A DNA stretch of 23,408 bases from IMG/VR virus record IMGVR_UViG_3300048136_000203, positions 1-23,408 of that record, one strand, 5' to 3'. This document shows, piece after piece, positions 14,365-21,358 of the stretch (positions within the stretch are counted from its first letter, which is position 1; every line of letters begins with the position of its first letter). A program made the position numbers and the translations under genes. The notes under the pieces are model-generated. The model had not been told where the DNA came from. It searched no databases and saw only the letters and a list, made by a program, of their open reading frames with translations. The stretch is from a virus.

Positions 14365-15165
14365 TTAGCCTTTCATCAGAGCGATTTTCACGCTCGGACG
14401 ATATGTATTCTTGCCGTCCGACTCTTCTTCGTCTTCTGGTTCTAAAACTTCTTCTTCAATTTCTGTTTGTGCAATTTCGACGACGTTATCTTCTGGAGTT
14501 TCGTACTCCTCTTGACCGTCGTAGTTTAGTTCAGTCATTTCAGACTGTTTGTCTTTGTAGCTAGGCATGTCATCTTCTTCATATTCTTCATCGACATGGT
14601 GGTATCCACGGCCGTCGCAATGATCACATCCTTCCCCTTCACACTCGGGGCATTCAATGACCTCCATATATTCTTCGAGGTAATCATCCTCGTCATCGAG
14701 AGTCTGAATCTGGCCTTCCATATGCATAGCCATCAATCCAATCTTAGCTTCGTCGCGCAACATCATGAATGTCTTCAATCCGTGGTAGCGAACAACATCG
14801 GCTGGGACGACATACTCACCGTCGCTTAGAGCGGCTGGAATATCATCACGAACATTCATTTCGTTAGAGCCGGGGGGAACTGGATTTCCAGATACTGGAT
14901 CCATACCGATAGACATATCACCGCCGCACTCTTCGCAACCGCAATCAGACATTGGGTCGCCCATAAGACCACCGCACATCATCTCTACAGGTTCTTCATC
15001 ACCCATTGCTTTTTGAACAGCTTCACCGCGAGTTTTCTCGTACTCAGACAGTTTACCGTCGTTATCAAGATCTGCTTCGATCTCGTCTAATTGAAATTTT
15101 TTATCAGCCATATCTCTCCCCGCTTTGGTTTTAATACCCCTCCGCATTTCTTCTTTTGAATTCAT
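14365..15165 (-). CDS. Acidic structural-module protein with EF-hand loop and DnaJ-like zinc motifs (266 aa)
   Basis: Residues 32-43 read DLDNDGKLSEYE, a complete EF-hand loop (D at 1, 3 and 5, G at 6, E at 12). A first Cys cluster is C64, C75, C77, C80. Residues 107-133 (DDIPAALSDGEYVVPADVV, then RYHGLKTF) are a domain I recognise from portal-scaffold regions of many aquatic phages. Residues 162-177 (CPECEGEGCDHCDGRG) are two back-to-back CxxCxGxG motifs of the DnaJ zinc-finger type. The C-terminal third is almost all Glu/Asp, ending in a short basic tail. ATG at 15165 makes an ATGA overlap with the 71-aa gene; an alternative ATG at 15111 (MADKKFQLDEI) has GGGGAG upstream and may be the real start. 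A virion or assembly cofactor binding Ca2+ and Zn2+ is plausible; function unknown. Confidence 0.8.
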   Translation of the reverse strand: MNSKEEMRRGIKTKAGRDMADKKFQLDEIEADLDNDGKLSEYEKTRGEAVQKAMGDEEPVEMMCGGLMGDPMSDCGCEECGGDMSIGMDPVSGNPVPPGSNEMNVRDDIPAALSDGEYVVPADVVRYHGLKTFMMLRDEAKIGLMAMHMEGQIQTLDDEDDYLEEYMEVIECPECEGEGCDHCDGRGYHHVDEEYEEDDMPSYKDKQSEMTELNYDGQEEYETPEDNVVEIAQTEIEEEVLEPEDEEESDGKNTYRPSVKIALMKG

Positions 15166-15377
15166 TTCGCACCTTCGTTCGCCTGTTCACGAAGTGTTTG
15201 GAAAATCCTTAATTCTGCGATAGCACCTTGGATCTCTAATATTTTTTCATGAGACTTTTGTACTTCGAGAAAGCATTGCAGAGCTTTAATTCTTTCCTCT
15301 ACATACGCTTGTAAAATCTTGTACTGATCCTCGTCGTTAACGAGTGGTAAAACATTACGAGCCATTTCTCTGTGCAT
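15162..15377 (-). CDS. Small helical protein between portal and scaffold block (71 aa)
   Basis: The protein is almost entirely amphipathic helix: LPLVNDEDQYKILQAYVEER followed by KSHEKILEIQGAIAELRIFQ. Start ATG at 15377 shares one base with the portal stop (TAATG), implying reinitiation. A second ATG four codons later (MARNVLPLV) is an alternative, and neither has a clear Shine-Dalgarno. It also overlaps the next gene (ATGA). Short helical proteins of this pattern follow the portal gene in other aquatic phages in my memory, without assigned function. A head-completion or portal-assembly helper is a guess from context. Confidence 0.75.
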   Translation of the reverse strand: MHREMARNVLPLVNDEDQYKILQAYVEERIKALQCFLEVQKSHEKILEIQGAIAELRIFQTLREQANEGAK

Positions 15378-17497
15378 TACTGAGGTTGTCCTTCTTGTGG
15401 TGGTGGATTTCCTCCGTTAGCTCCGCCGCCTTCGCCGGTAAAACCGGGTGCGCCGGGCTCTGGTGCGTTACCGGGAACTGCTTGTCCCCCGCCGTTTCCA
15501 GTCGGATCTTGTACGTTTGGGCCACCTTGTTGAGCTTGCTGTGGCTGTTGCTGTTCCGGCATCATAGCGGCTACAGCGGCCATCATCTCAGCTTGTATTG
15601 CGGCTTCTCTTGGATCGTTAAGGATCTTGTCCTCATCTAGATCCATGCTGGCGGCAATCTCACGCAGGATGTAGTCATACTTAACAAATGGAGCCATACC
15701 GGGGTTAGCTGTCATCTGCATAAATTGCAGTAGACGTTGTGACCTTATCTCGTTTCGCATGAGGCTTTCAGTCCCCTTGGCTACGACATCGAGATCCCCT
15801 CTAATATCTTTGTCAAAATTAAATTGCATGTTGAACGCAAACAATGAGCGTCCAAGTGGAGACAACAGGTAGTCATCCACATTTCTTACAACGGCTTTAA
15901 TATTCTGAGCCGCCGCGCCCATGAGCATAGACATACCGCTGGCTGTTCGACCAACGCCCATAACGCCTGTGCTTCCATGTGCAAAAGAAGGCATACCAGT
16001 AGCTTCATCCGCTAACTGACGCGCCTTATCAAAAACTTGTATACATTCGCCGGTTACGTTCGGGAACTTAGTCCCGAAGATAGCTTGACCCGGTGCCCCT
16101 GCTTGTCGGCGGAATATCTTGCCGGGATAAACAGATAGGTCTTGCCCGGGGACGAGGTTCGTCTCGTCAATCTCAATCAAGAGATTAGAAGACAGTGCCG
16201 CGTTATCGACAGCGAGACGCATGAAACCATTCATGATCTCTTGAGTGTCTTCCATATTTTCTGCAAGACCGATACCGAAGAAGCTGTAAGGATTTAGCTC
16301 GTACGGTACGGCGTGGTAAGGAATACGGCTTGGTGTGAATGGATTGACGACTAGACGTAAAACCTGACCATTACAGATCCACGCATTAACTTGTACTTCG
16401 TCTTCATCTGCTACCTCATCAGGTAGCTCAAGATCCGCTTTTTCTGCAATATCTGCATCAATAACGCCCCAGTATTCTAGAACTTCATATCTCTCTACGT
16501 TAGAGGACATGTCGTTATCTTCTAGAGCCTCTTCCCAATATTCTGGAGTATAATTCGGGCCAAATTCAATTGCCTCTTCAATTGCCTCCTCACGGAAGAA
16601 AGGTCGTTTCTTCAATGCTCTCATCTGAGAACGGTTAAGTCTGTGTCGTTCAATTACATATTCAGTTTCAGCCATATTCCTTGCATCGGGATCTGGGTAA
16701 AAGTTCCAGATACTGACTGATTCAATCTTAGGAATGGTTCTAAAGACGGGGTCGTATTGACCTTCCTCATTCCAGTTTGGGTATTCTTTGTTAAGAGCAA
16801 ATGGCCCTTTGATAATACCTGTTCCAAATAGCGACATTTCAAATGCCGTAGAACGTAAATGTTTGTTAGCTTGGCTTTCGTCTAGCTGTTCGTGGATGGT
16901 AGATTCCATCTTACGAGCGGCTTTTTGTGCGGGTTCAAATGTGAGAGCCGTCGGAGTTTTACCGGGCCCTTCTCGTAGTTTATCTTCCACACGTTCTAGT
17001 TGGTCTGCATATGGGCCAACATTCTTTAAAATCTCTGGTCGTGCTACTGTAGCTGACTTAGGTAGTTTAACTTGACCACCTGTAGCTTCGTCTACCTTGT
17101 CTTGAGTAATTTCTTTTGGATCAAAGTGTACCGCACCGGCAACGCCTAATGGTTTTTGGCTAGGCTCTATGCCAATGGGAAACTTACTACCAGCAAACAG
17201 AACATCAACAATTTGAGCATAAGCGGCAAGTACCTTGGTCTTGGTGATCTTGATGAATGCTTGGCTCTTTTCTTTTTCAGTAAACTGAACTTCCGGCCCA
17301 TACAAACCTCGGTAATTACGATACGCAGTAAGCCAACGATCCTCGTCGGACTCACGCGAAGTCTTAGAACGGTTATAACGACCTTCGACCCATCCAATCA
17401 GACCATCAAGCTCAAATGCTTGTGGGTCGTCAGAGTCTTTCAGGCCAATACCCGCCTCTTCAATGTCTATGTCTTCTGGTCGATCTACTATTGCCAT
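15377..17497 (-). CDS. Portal protein (706 aa)
   Basis: The large protein directly follows TerL, the normal portal position. N-terminal residues about 30-120 include LDGLIGWVEGRYNRSKTSRE and WLTAYRNYRGLYGPEVQFTE, then KVLAAYAQIVDVLFAGSKFP, typical of the large portals of short-tailed phages. Residues about 250-420 include SVSIWNFYPDPDARNMAETE and YHAVPYELNPYSFFGIGLAE, a signature stretch of the portal core (NPYSFxGxGxxE). A helical wing (MNGFMRLAVDNAALSSNLLI) and the residues after it (GMPSFAHGSTGVMGVGRTAS) follow. The last 60 residues are Gln, Pro, Gly and Asn-rich and probably disordered. As a dodecamer it would form the DNA channel, bind TerL and then the adaptor. The gap to TerL is 4 nt. 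No strong ribosome binding site is seen. Confidence 0.92.
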   Translation of the reverse strand: MAIVDRPEDIDIEEAGIGLKDSDDPQAFELDGLIGWVEGRYNRSKTSRESDEDRWLTAYRNYRGLYGPEVQFTEKEKSQAFIKITKTKVLAAYAQIVDVLFAGSKFPIGIEPSQKPLGVAGAVHFDPKEITQDKVDEATGGQVKLPKSATVARPEILKNVGPYADQLERVEDKLREGPGKTPTALTFEPAQKAARKMESTIHEQLDESQANKHLRSTAFEMSLFGTGIIKGPFALNKEYPNWNEEGQYDPVFRTIPKIESVSIWNFYPDPDARNMAETEYVIERHRLNRSQMRALKKRPFFREEAIEEAIEFGPNYTPEYWEEALEDNDMSSNVERYEVLEYWGVIDADIAEKADLELPDEVADEDEVQVNAWICNGQVLRLVVNPFTPSRIPYHAVPYELNPYSFFGIGLAENMEDTQEIMNGFMRLAVDNAALSSNLLIEIDETNLVPGQDLSVYPGKIFRRQAGAPGQAIFGTKFPNVTGECIQVFDKARQLADEATGMPSFAHGSTGVMGVGRTASGMSMLMGAAAQNIKAVVRNVDDYLLSPLGRSLFAFNMQFNFDKDIRGDLDVVAKGTESLMRNEIRSQRLLQFMQMTANPGMAPFVKYDYILREIAASMDLDEDKILNDPREAAIQAEMMAAVAAMMPEQQQPQQAQQGGPNVQDPTGNGGGQAVPGNAPEPGAPGFTGEGGGANGGNPPPQEGQPQ

Positions 17498-17501
17498 TTA
17501 A

Positions 17502-19388
17502 TTAATATCCAAATTTTAAACTTGCTGGACGATATGCTTGCTCCGTCTTTTTGCCCCAGTCTTCGAAAGGTGAAGTTGCTCGGGGTCTACTCATGATGCC
17601 GTAGCGAATACTGTCGTAAGTGTGGTCGCTGGCGTATCTTGAATCGATGTCATCACTGCCCTTGGGGTCAGATGGAATGACGGGGAGATCTGCAATGATC
17701 TGTCGGCAAGAACTGAAGAACACGATGCCGGGTGTTTCGATTTCTTCATCGTATTTAAGTAATTCATGAAGCCGGTTTTTACCCGCAACGCGAGAGCCGG
17801 TGCTTCTATCTGATGGTCGCCATCTGCAACCCATCGAGATCATTTCTTCCGCTATACTTGGGCCAATCTGTCCTCGATTATGCCAGCAAGAAGAATCCAG
17901 TACACCATAACTTATTTTCTCGCCTTTTTCAAGCTCCATGACCTTTGCGGCTAGATCTCGTGCTGTGTGCTTATTGACGTATAACTCTCTGTAAACAATC
18001 AATGTTTCGTATGCTGGATCTATTGCATACCAGTGTACGGCACTCCAAGAACTGTAACCAAAGTCACATGATCTAAATCTTCGCCACTCTAGTGGAATTT
18101 CAAACGGATCAACAATGTGGATCGTCTGTTTAAACTCACTAAACGCCGCTCCGTCGGCAATGGCCCAATCACCTTCCAATAATTGTCTGCGTTGCATCTC
18201 AGGCAACGATAGAAGGTTAGCCTCGTAGGAACCCTCTTGATACAGATAGGGATTGTCTCGAAGCGTGGCTGGAATAAAGCGTCTGTCAAATAAGGGCTTC
18301 CCTGCCTTTTCATGTCCTTCCGGGTAAGTTAGTTCTTCACCCGTCTCCAGATCCTTCGCACTAAACGTTGTGTTTGCCGGAGCCGGATCAATAAACATTT
18401 TCTTGACCCACGAATGGCCGGGCCCACCCGGGTTCGTAGTAGCTCGCATAAAAATAGGTAAATCTGGATCAGTAGTACGAAGACGAGAACGCATATAGTC
18501 CCAAGCGAACGGAGTAGGGTGCTGAGTGAGTTCGTCAAACCCAATGTAACTAAAGGCTTGACCTTGGTATCGTAGTACGTCTTCAGGTCTTTCAAGATAT
18601 GTCATCCATAGTCGTGCCCCGCTCGGGAAAACCCACTGGCTCTTTTTCTCTTGCCACTTGGCTCCCGGGTAGGCTTGCGGGTAAACTTCTTGGGATTTCC
18701 AAATAAGTTCACGCAATTCATCATTAGTACGGCGGAGTATTAGTCCGTTGAAATTTTTGTTGGAGAAGTATCGCATGGGATCTGCGAGGAGTCCCACTGA
18801 TTTACCTCCACCGGCCGCGCCCCCGTATAGTACTTCTCTTTCCGATGCCGCGAGAAATTCTGTTTGCGGCCCCGGGTTGGGTGCGAAGATAACAGCCTGT
18901 TCTTTTGGGGGTGACTCGAAGTCGAGTGTGTCACTAAACTGGAGTGAGACTGGTTCGAGGTTTGGTTTTTCCTCTTCCCCATTTAAGGCTTGTAACTTTT
19001 TCTTTGTTGCTGTGAGGCTACGTTTTGCCGCCGCCTCGCGCTTCTTGAGATCGTGGACTTCACGTTCTTCCTTAGTCTTCGGCGCATTTTTGCGCTTGCG
19101 TTTCGCAAGCTGTTTAATCCGAGGATTTTTCGCGTCACCTCTGTGACGTTTCCAAATATTAGCAAGACCTTGGTGTGATACTTCCTGACCGGAGTTCTCA
19201 CTTAACCATCTTGCCGCCTCTCTATACGAATTCCCTTCGTCGAGGAAATCCATCGCTTTCTCGATAAAACCAATAAGGTTCCAATCGGGAACAGCTAGTA
19301 ATTCATCATCCTCACTTTGCTTATATCCATACGGTAGTTTGGACGTTTTGTTGGGACGTTTCTTATTCGGCCAGTTGTTCGCAGTCAT
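17502..19388 (-). CDS. terL: Terminase large subunit with N-terminal helix-turn-helix extension (628 aa)
   Basis: This is the packaging motor ATPase and nuclease. Walker A GGAAGGGKS is at residues 189-197, Walker B (YIGFDE) at 281-286, and coupling motif RATTNPGG at 315-322. The RNase H-like nuclease domain is at about 435-600, with acidic candidates D442 (SCDFGY), D498 (GVLDSS) and D588 (ASDHTYDSIRYG). The N-terminal 185 residues are extra relative to a compact terminase. Residues about 41-84 (MDFLDEGNSYREAARWLSEN, then SHQGLANIWKRHRG) form a resolvase-type helix-turn-helix, and about 95-140 a very basic coiled coil. This extension could bind DNA or TerS. The start lies 26 nt inside the end of TerS, with AGGTGA about 10 nt upstream. 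It is followed after 4 nt by the portal gene. Confidence 0.95.
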   Translation of the reverse strand: MTANNWPNKKRPNKTSKLPYGYKQSEDDELLAVPDWNLIGFIEKAMDFLDEGNSYREAARWLSENSGQEVSHQGLANIWKRHRGDAKNPRIKQLAKRKRKNAPKTKEEREVHDLKKREAAAKRSLTATKKKLQALNGEEEKPNLEPVSLQFSDTLDFESPPKEQAVIFAPNPGPQTEFLAASEREVLYGGAAGGGKSVGLLADPMRYFSNKNFNGLILRRTNDELRELIWKSQEVYPQAYPGAKWQEKKSQWVFPSGARLWMTYLERPEDVLRYQGQAFSYIGFDELTQHPTPFAWDYMRSRLRTTDPDLPIFMRATTNPGGPGHSWVKKMFIDPAPANTTFSAKDLETGEELTYPEGHEKAGKPLFDRRFIPATLRDNPYLYQEGSYEANLLSLPEMQRRQLLEGDWAIADGAAFSEFKQTIHIVDPFEIPLEWRRFRSCDFGYSSWSAVHWYAIDPAYETLIVYRELYVNKHTARDLAAKVMELEKGEKISYGVLDSSCWHNRGQIGPSIAEEMISMGCRWRPSDRSTGSRVAGKNRLHELLKYDEEIETPGIVFFSSCRQIIADLPVIPSDPKGSDDIDSRYASDHTYDSIRYGIMSRPRATSPFEDWGKKTEQAYRPASLKFGY

Positions 19389-19764
19389 CGTCTGGGGTCA
19401 CCTGTTTCGGCGGAAGAATAAAAATACCCCCTTCTGGCCCCTTAATCTCGACTTGTTCTTTTTTGACGAGTCCGGCTCTGTCCAAGATTTGAGTGGCCGC
19501 CGCAACCGCGTTTCTCGCTCCCATTGCGCCGGGGTCATGTAATACATCAATCATACTGAATGTCGCTCTAGGAGCGTTCATAGCAAGAAGATCACTAGCG
19601 CGATTTACTATCTCATCACGCAAAGGCCCAACCACTTCACTAATACGAGTGTTAGGCGAGTACCCAGCCATATTCATAGCTTCACGAATATTACCTCGTG
19701 CCTCTCCGCATAATGCTTCGAGAAAGGCTTCTTGCATTTCAGTATACTTTTTCTGTTCAGTCAT
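19363..19764 (-). CDS. terS: Terminase small subunit (133 aa)
   Basis: Residues 5-35 (KYTEMQEAFLEALCGEARGN, then REAMNMAGYS) form the helix-turn-helix DNA-recognition domain seen in small terminases. A helical oligomerisation part follows (PLRDEIVNRASDLLAMNAPR through RNAVAAATQILDRAGLVKKE). The C-terminus EIKGPEGGIFILPPK is the TerL-contact tail common in this family. Its place immediately before TerL, overlapping it by 26 nt, supports the call. The start overlaps the previous gene by 8 nt and has no Shine-Dalgarno of its own, so translation is probably coupled. It would recognise the packaging site, which I could not locate. Confidence 0.85.
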   Translation of the reverse strand: MTEQKKYTEMQEAFLEALCGEARGNIREAMNMAGYSPNTRISEVVGPLRDEIVNRASDLLAMNAPRATFSMIDVLHDPGAMGARNAVAAATQILDRAGLVKKEQVEIKGPEGGIFILPPKQVTPDDDCEQLAE

Positions 19765-20116
19765 TTGTTTTGGTGTCCGCGTCTCGAAGAGCTTCCATAG
19801 TCCCTAACCTGATAGTGATTTCGTGGACTTGCTCTTGTATCAGACGTAAATCATCAACGTCTCGTTCTAGTCCTTCAATCATCATATCTTGCCGGGCGTC
19901 TGCCGGTAAGGCACCTAGCTCTCCCCTAGGCCATTTAATTCTAAATTCGTTATTCTGATCTATCTCCATCTGGCTCTTATCAAACGCATGTTCGAGCGTG
20001 TTTATACGCTCCTGCATCGAGAAGTAGGCCATAGTACCTACTGATGAAGCAAAGATCATGGCAATGAGGTTTCTCAACGGTATAGTAATATCCGTATTAT
20101 CGCTTAACTTTGCCAC
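19757..20116 (-). CDS. Membrane-anchored coiled-coil protein upstream of TerS (119 aa)
   Basis: There is one hydrophobic segment at about residues 13-34 (PLRNLIAMIFASSVGTMAYF), then a coiled coil (INTLEHAFDKSQMEIDQNNE). A conserved-looking FRIKWPRGELGALPADARQD and a second helix (MIEGLERDVDDLRLIQEQV) follow. I recognise the pattern 'TEITIPLRNLIxMI...NNEFRIKWPRGE.G.LPAD' from other aquatic phages, where it is left hypothetical. One N-terminal membrane anchor plus a long helical tail could suit a holin, a spanin-like or a DNA-injection role, but nothing here decides it. It overlaps TerS by 8 nt. Confidence 0.8.
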   Translation of the reverse strand: MAKLSDNTDITIPLRNLIAMIFASSVGTMAYFSMQERINTLEHAFDKSQMEIDQNNEFRIKWPRGELGALPADARQDMMIEGLERDVDDLRLIQEQVHEITIRLGTMEALRDADTKTND

Positions 20117-20138
20117 TAATCCCCCCTAGAAATCTCCT

Positions 20139-20387
20139 CTACCATTTTTTGCAAGACCAATATCTTGCGGTAAATTTATCTTTTGCAGTATCGCACTTAT
20201 GCCGTGCGCGAAACGACTTGCGTCGTTTTGGATTGGACTTCTTGATCTTCATGTTTGGATCACCGAAACGAATGATCTTTTCCTTTCCATCCTTACATGC
20301 CTTAACAACAAACTTCTTGGATCCTCCCGAAGTTCGTCGCGGCTTGTTGCAAGCCATCTTTGACTTGTCTACCGGTTTAGAGGCCAT
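20139..20387 (-). CDS. Small basic conserved phage protein (82 aa)
   Basis: The protein is very rich in Lys and Arg: MACNKPRRTSGGSKKFVVKA near the start, KIIRFGDPNMKIKKSNPKRR in the middle, and KSFRARHKCDTAKDKFTARY ending in WSCKKW. The pattern 'KPRRT...VVKAC..GKEK.IRFG...K..RKSFRARH.C..AKDK..A.YW' is familiar to me from many phage structural modules, with no assigned function. Two Cys near the end (HKC, WSC) may bind a metal with His. Start ATG shares a base with the previous stop (TAATG); an internal ATG at 20357 (MACNKP) is an alternative. It lies in a block of four basic proteins that could bind DNA or RNA, or be packaged in the virion. Confidence 0.8.
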   Translation of the reverse strand: MASKPVDKSKMACNKPRRTSGGSKKFVVKACKDGKEKIIRFGDPNMKIKKSNPKRRKSFRARHKCDTAKDKFTARYWSCKKW

Positions 20388-20575
20388 TAGTACTTCTTCT
20401 TTTTCTTAGCGGACTTTTTCATATGCCCACCACCGTACATGCCTTTCTTCTCTTCTTTGTTAATGTCGAGTTTCTGTAGGCCGTCACCCATTTTCATGAA
20501 TCCACCGGAGTTCATCTTCTTAGGCTTTTGACTTGATTTAACTGAAGCCCCACAGTTTGATTTCTTAGAATGCAC
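20387..20575 (-). CDS. Small Lys/Gly-rich protein (62 aa, GTG start)
   Basis: The GTG start at 20575 is fixed by AGGAGG 5 nt upstream. The sequence is low complexity: NSGGFMKMGDGLQKLDINKE and GMYGGGHMKKSAKKKKKY. It is strongly basic, with a poly-Lys C-terminus, and has no membrane segment. No family is recognised with certainty. It is between two other basic small genes and ends in a TAATG junction with the next. A nucleic-acid-binding or minor virion protein is the likeliest role, inferred from charge and position. Confidence 0.7.
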   Translation of the reverse strand: MHSKKSNCGASVKSSQKPKKMNSGGFMKMGDGLQKLDINKEEKKGMYGGGHMKKSAKKKKKY

Positions 20576-20580
20576 TACTT

Positions 20581-20586
20581 CCTCCT
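20581..20586 (-). promoter_or_regulatory. Shine-Dalgarno AGGAGG that fixes the GTG start at 20575
   Basis: This is a full-consensus site on the minus strand, 5 nt before GTG. It overlaps the stop codon of the upstream 81-aa gene. Confidence 0.75.
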
Positions 20587-20830
20587 ATTTCTTTGAGCGT
20601 ACCTTCGCCTTTTTTGTATTAGATACAAATTGCTTACCCTTCTTGCCCCCGGCCTTTTTCTTCTTGGCTGTGGCGGCTCGTTCAGATTTGCTGAGAGACT
20701 TAGCTTTAGCCATTGGTAAACATCGATCAGGCCGTTTTTTATTCTTGCTAGTGCCGCAAGGGCCTTTGATAGATCCGTCAGTGCCAATACGCACCCACTT
20801 CTGGTTTACCCACTTCTTTAGCTCTCCCAT
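20585..20830 (-). CDS. Small basic protein with IGTDGSIKGPCGTSK motif (81 aa)
   Basis: It begins MGELKKWVNQKWVRIGTDGS followed by IKGPCGTSKNKKRPDRCLP, then AKAKSLSKSERAATAKKKKA and a poly-basic tail. The 'W.(R/D)I...G.IKGPCG.S......RCLP.AKA.SL...ER' motif resembles DUF5872-like proteins found in aquatic phages and some large eukaryotic viruses. The two Cys (CGTSK, RCLP) flank the basic linker. Function is unknown. The C-terminus looks like a histone tail, so DNA binding in the virion is possible. The end overlaps the ribosome binding site of the next gene. Confidence 0.8.
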   Translation of the reverse strand: MGELKKWVNQKWVRIGTDGSIKGPCGTSKNKKRPDRCLPMAKAKSLSKSERAATAKKKKAGGKKGKQFVSNTKKAKVRSKK

Positions 20831-20832
20831 GA

Positions 20833-21018
20833 TTATTTCTTCTTCTTTTTAGACTTCTTGGCGTAATTAGGATCTTTGCAGTACTTAGACGCGGCCATGT
20901 TGGCGTACGCGCTGGGGTACTTATCAAAGGTTCTCTTCGCCCACGCGATACCTTTGTCGCATATCTTGTTGCTCGAAGTTGAGTTCTTGCGCTTCGAAGT
21001 CGTCTTTGATTTCGCCAT
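20833..21018 (-). CDS. Small basic protein with YPSAYANMAASKYC motif (61 aa)
   Basis: The sequence begins MAKSKTTSKRKNSTSSNKIC, then DKGIAWAKRTFDKYPSAYAN and MAASKYCKDPNYAKKSKKKK. The 'C..G...AKR.F..YPSAYAN..ASK.C' motif is familiar from small basic proteins of aquatic phages, without known function. Two Cys (K-I-C and K-Y-C) frame the motif. No Shine-Dalgarno is seen. The first 95 nt lie inside the 3' end of the 109-aa gene in another frame. It is the first of four basic genes in a row. Confidence 0.75.
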   Translation of the reverse strand: MAKSKTTSKRKNSTSSNKICDKGIAWAKRTFDKYPSAYANMAASKYCKDPNYAKKSKKKKK

Positions 21019-21253
21019 AGTCGTAATCGTAAAATTCGGAATACCCCCGGAATATCGTGGCTTCTTTTCTCGCCTGATTAGGGGTAATTAGACCTTCCTC
21101 TAGAAGGTATTGACGGACTTCCTCTAATTTCAGGGAAACGCCCGTAGCCGCTTCAATTGCGGCTTTTATGTAGATAAGATTTATTGAATTAGTTTTTGAA
21201 GACACTGTGCTTCTGGTAATTGTTATAACACTACTACGGTAATAAAGCAACAC
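20924..21253 (-). CDS. Small acidic protein overlapping the next gene (up to 109 aa, start uncertain)
   Basis: The core AAIEAATGVSLKLEEVRQYL continues LEEGLITPNQARKEATIF, then FRGYSEFYDYDYGEIKDDFE. It reads as a helical, acidic protein with a clear phage-like pattern (LxxEEVRxxLxEEGLIT...FRGYSEFYD). The first about 25 residues from the GTG at 21253 do not look coding. A GTG at 21205 is an alternative start; neither has a good ribosome binding site. The last 95 nt also encode the N-terminus of the 61-aa basic protein in another frame. Function unknown. Confidence 0.6.
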   Translation of the reverse strand: MLLYYRSSVITITRSTVSSKTNSINLIYIKAAIEAATGVSLKLEEVRQYLLEEGLITPNQARKEATIFRGYSEFYDYDYGEIKDDFEAQELNFEQQDMRQRYRVGEENL

Positions 21254-21358
21254 CCTGTTAACCCGTAGTTATTAAATTAATTGGGCTTAATTATTGACGA
21301 ATGACAAAATCCATGATAAAACAAACAGGCGTTTGCCGGGCGGTCTATATATATACCG
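21254..21358 (-). other. Short AT-rich intergenic gap
   Basis: 105 bp with the inverted repeat GCGGT/ACCGC around TATATATA near 21340-21359 and a weak hairpin (CAAAC/GTTTG followed by TTTT) just after the nuclease gene. A TTGTCA-like -35 has no good -10 partner. Weak termination or processing is possible; no firm site. Confidence 0.35.

Noticed and set aside
20575-20787. 70-aa minus-strand frame over the 81-aa basic gene
   Set aside because: It is the shifted reading of a gene with a recognisable GTDGSIKGPCG motif. The shifted product has no such pattern.
21320-21345. Weak hairpin followed by TTTT after the nuclease-like gene, as a terminator
   Set aside because: The stem is only 5 bp and AT-rich, and competes with another small stem. 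It is noted under the gap entry but not called.
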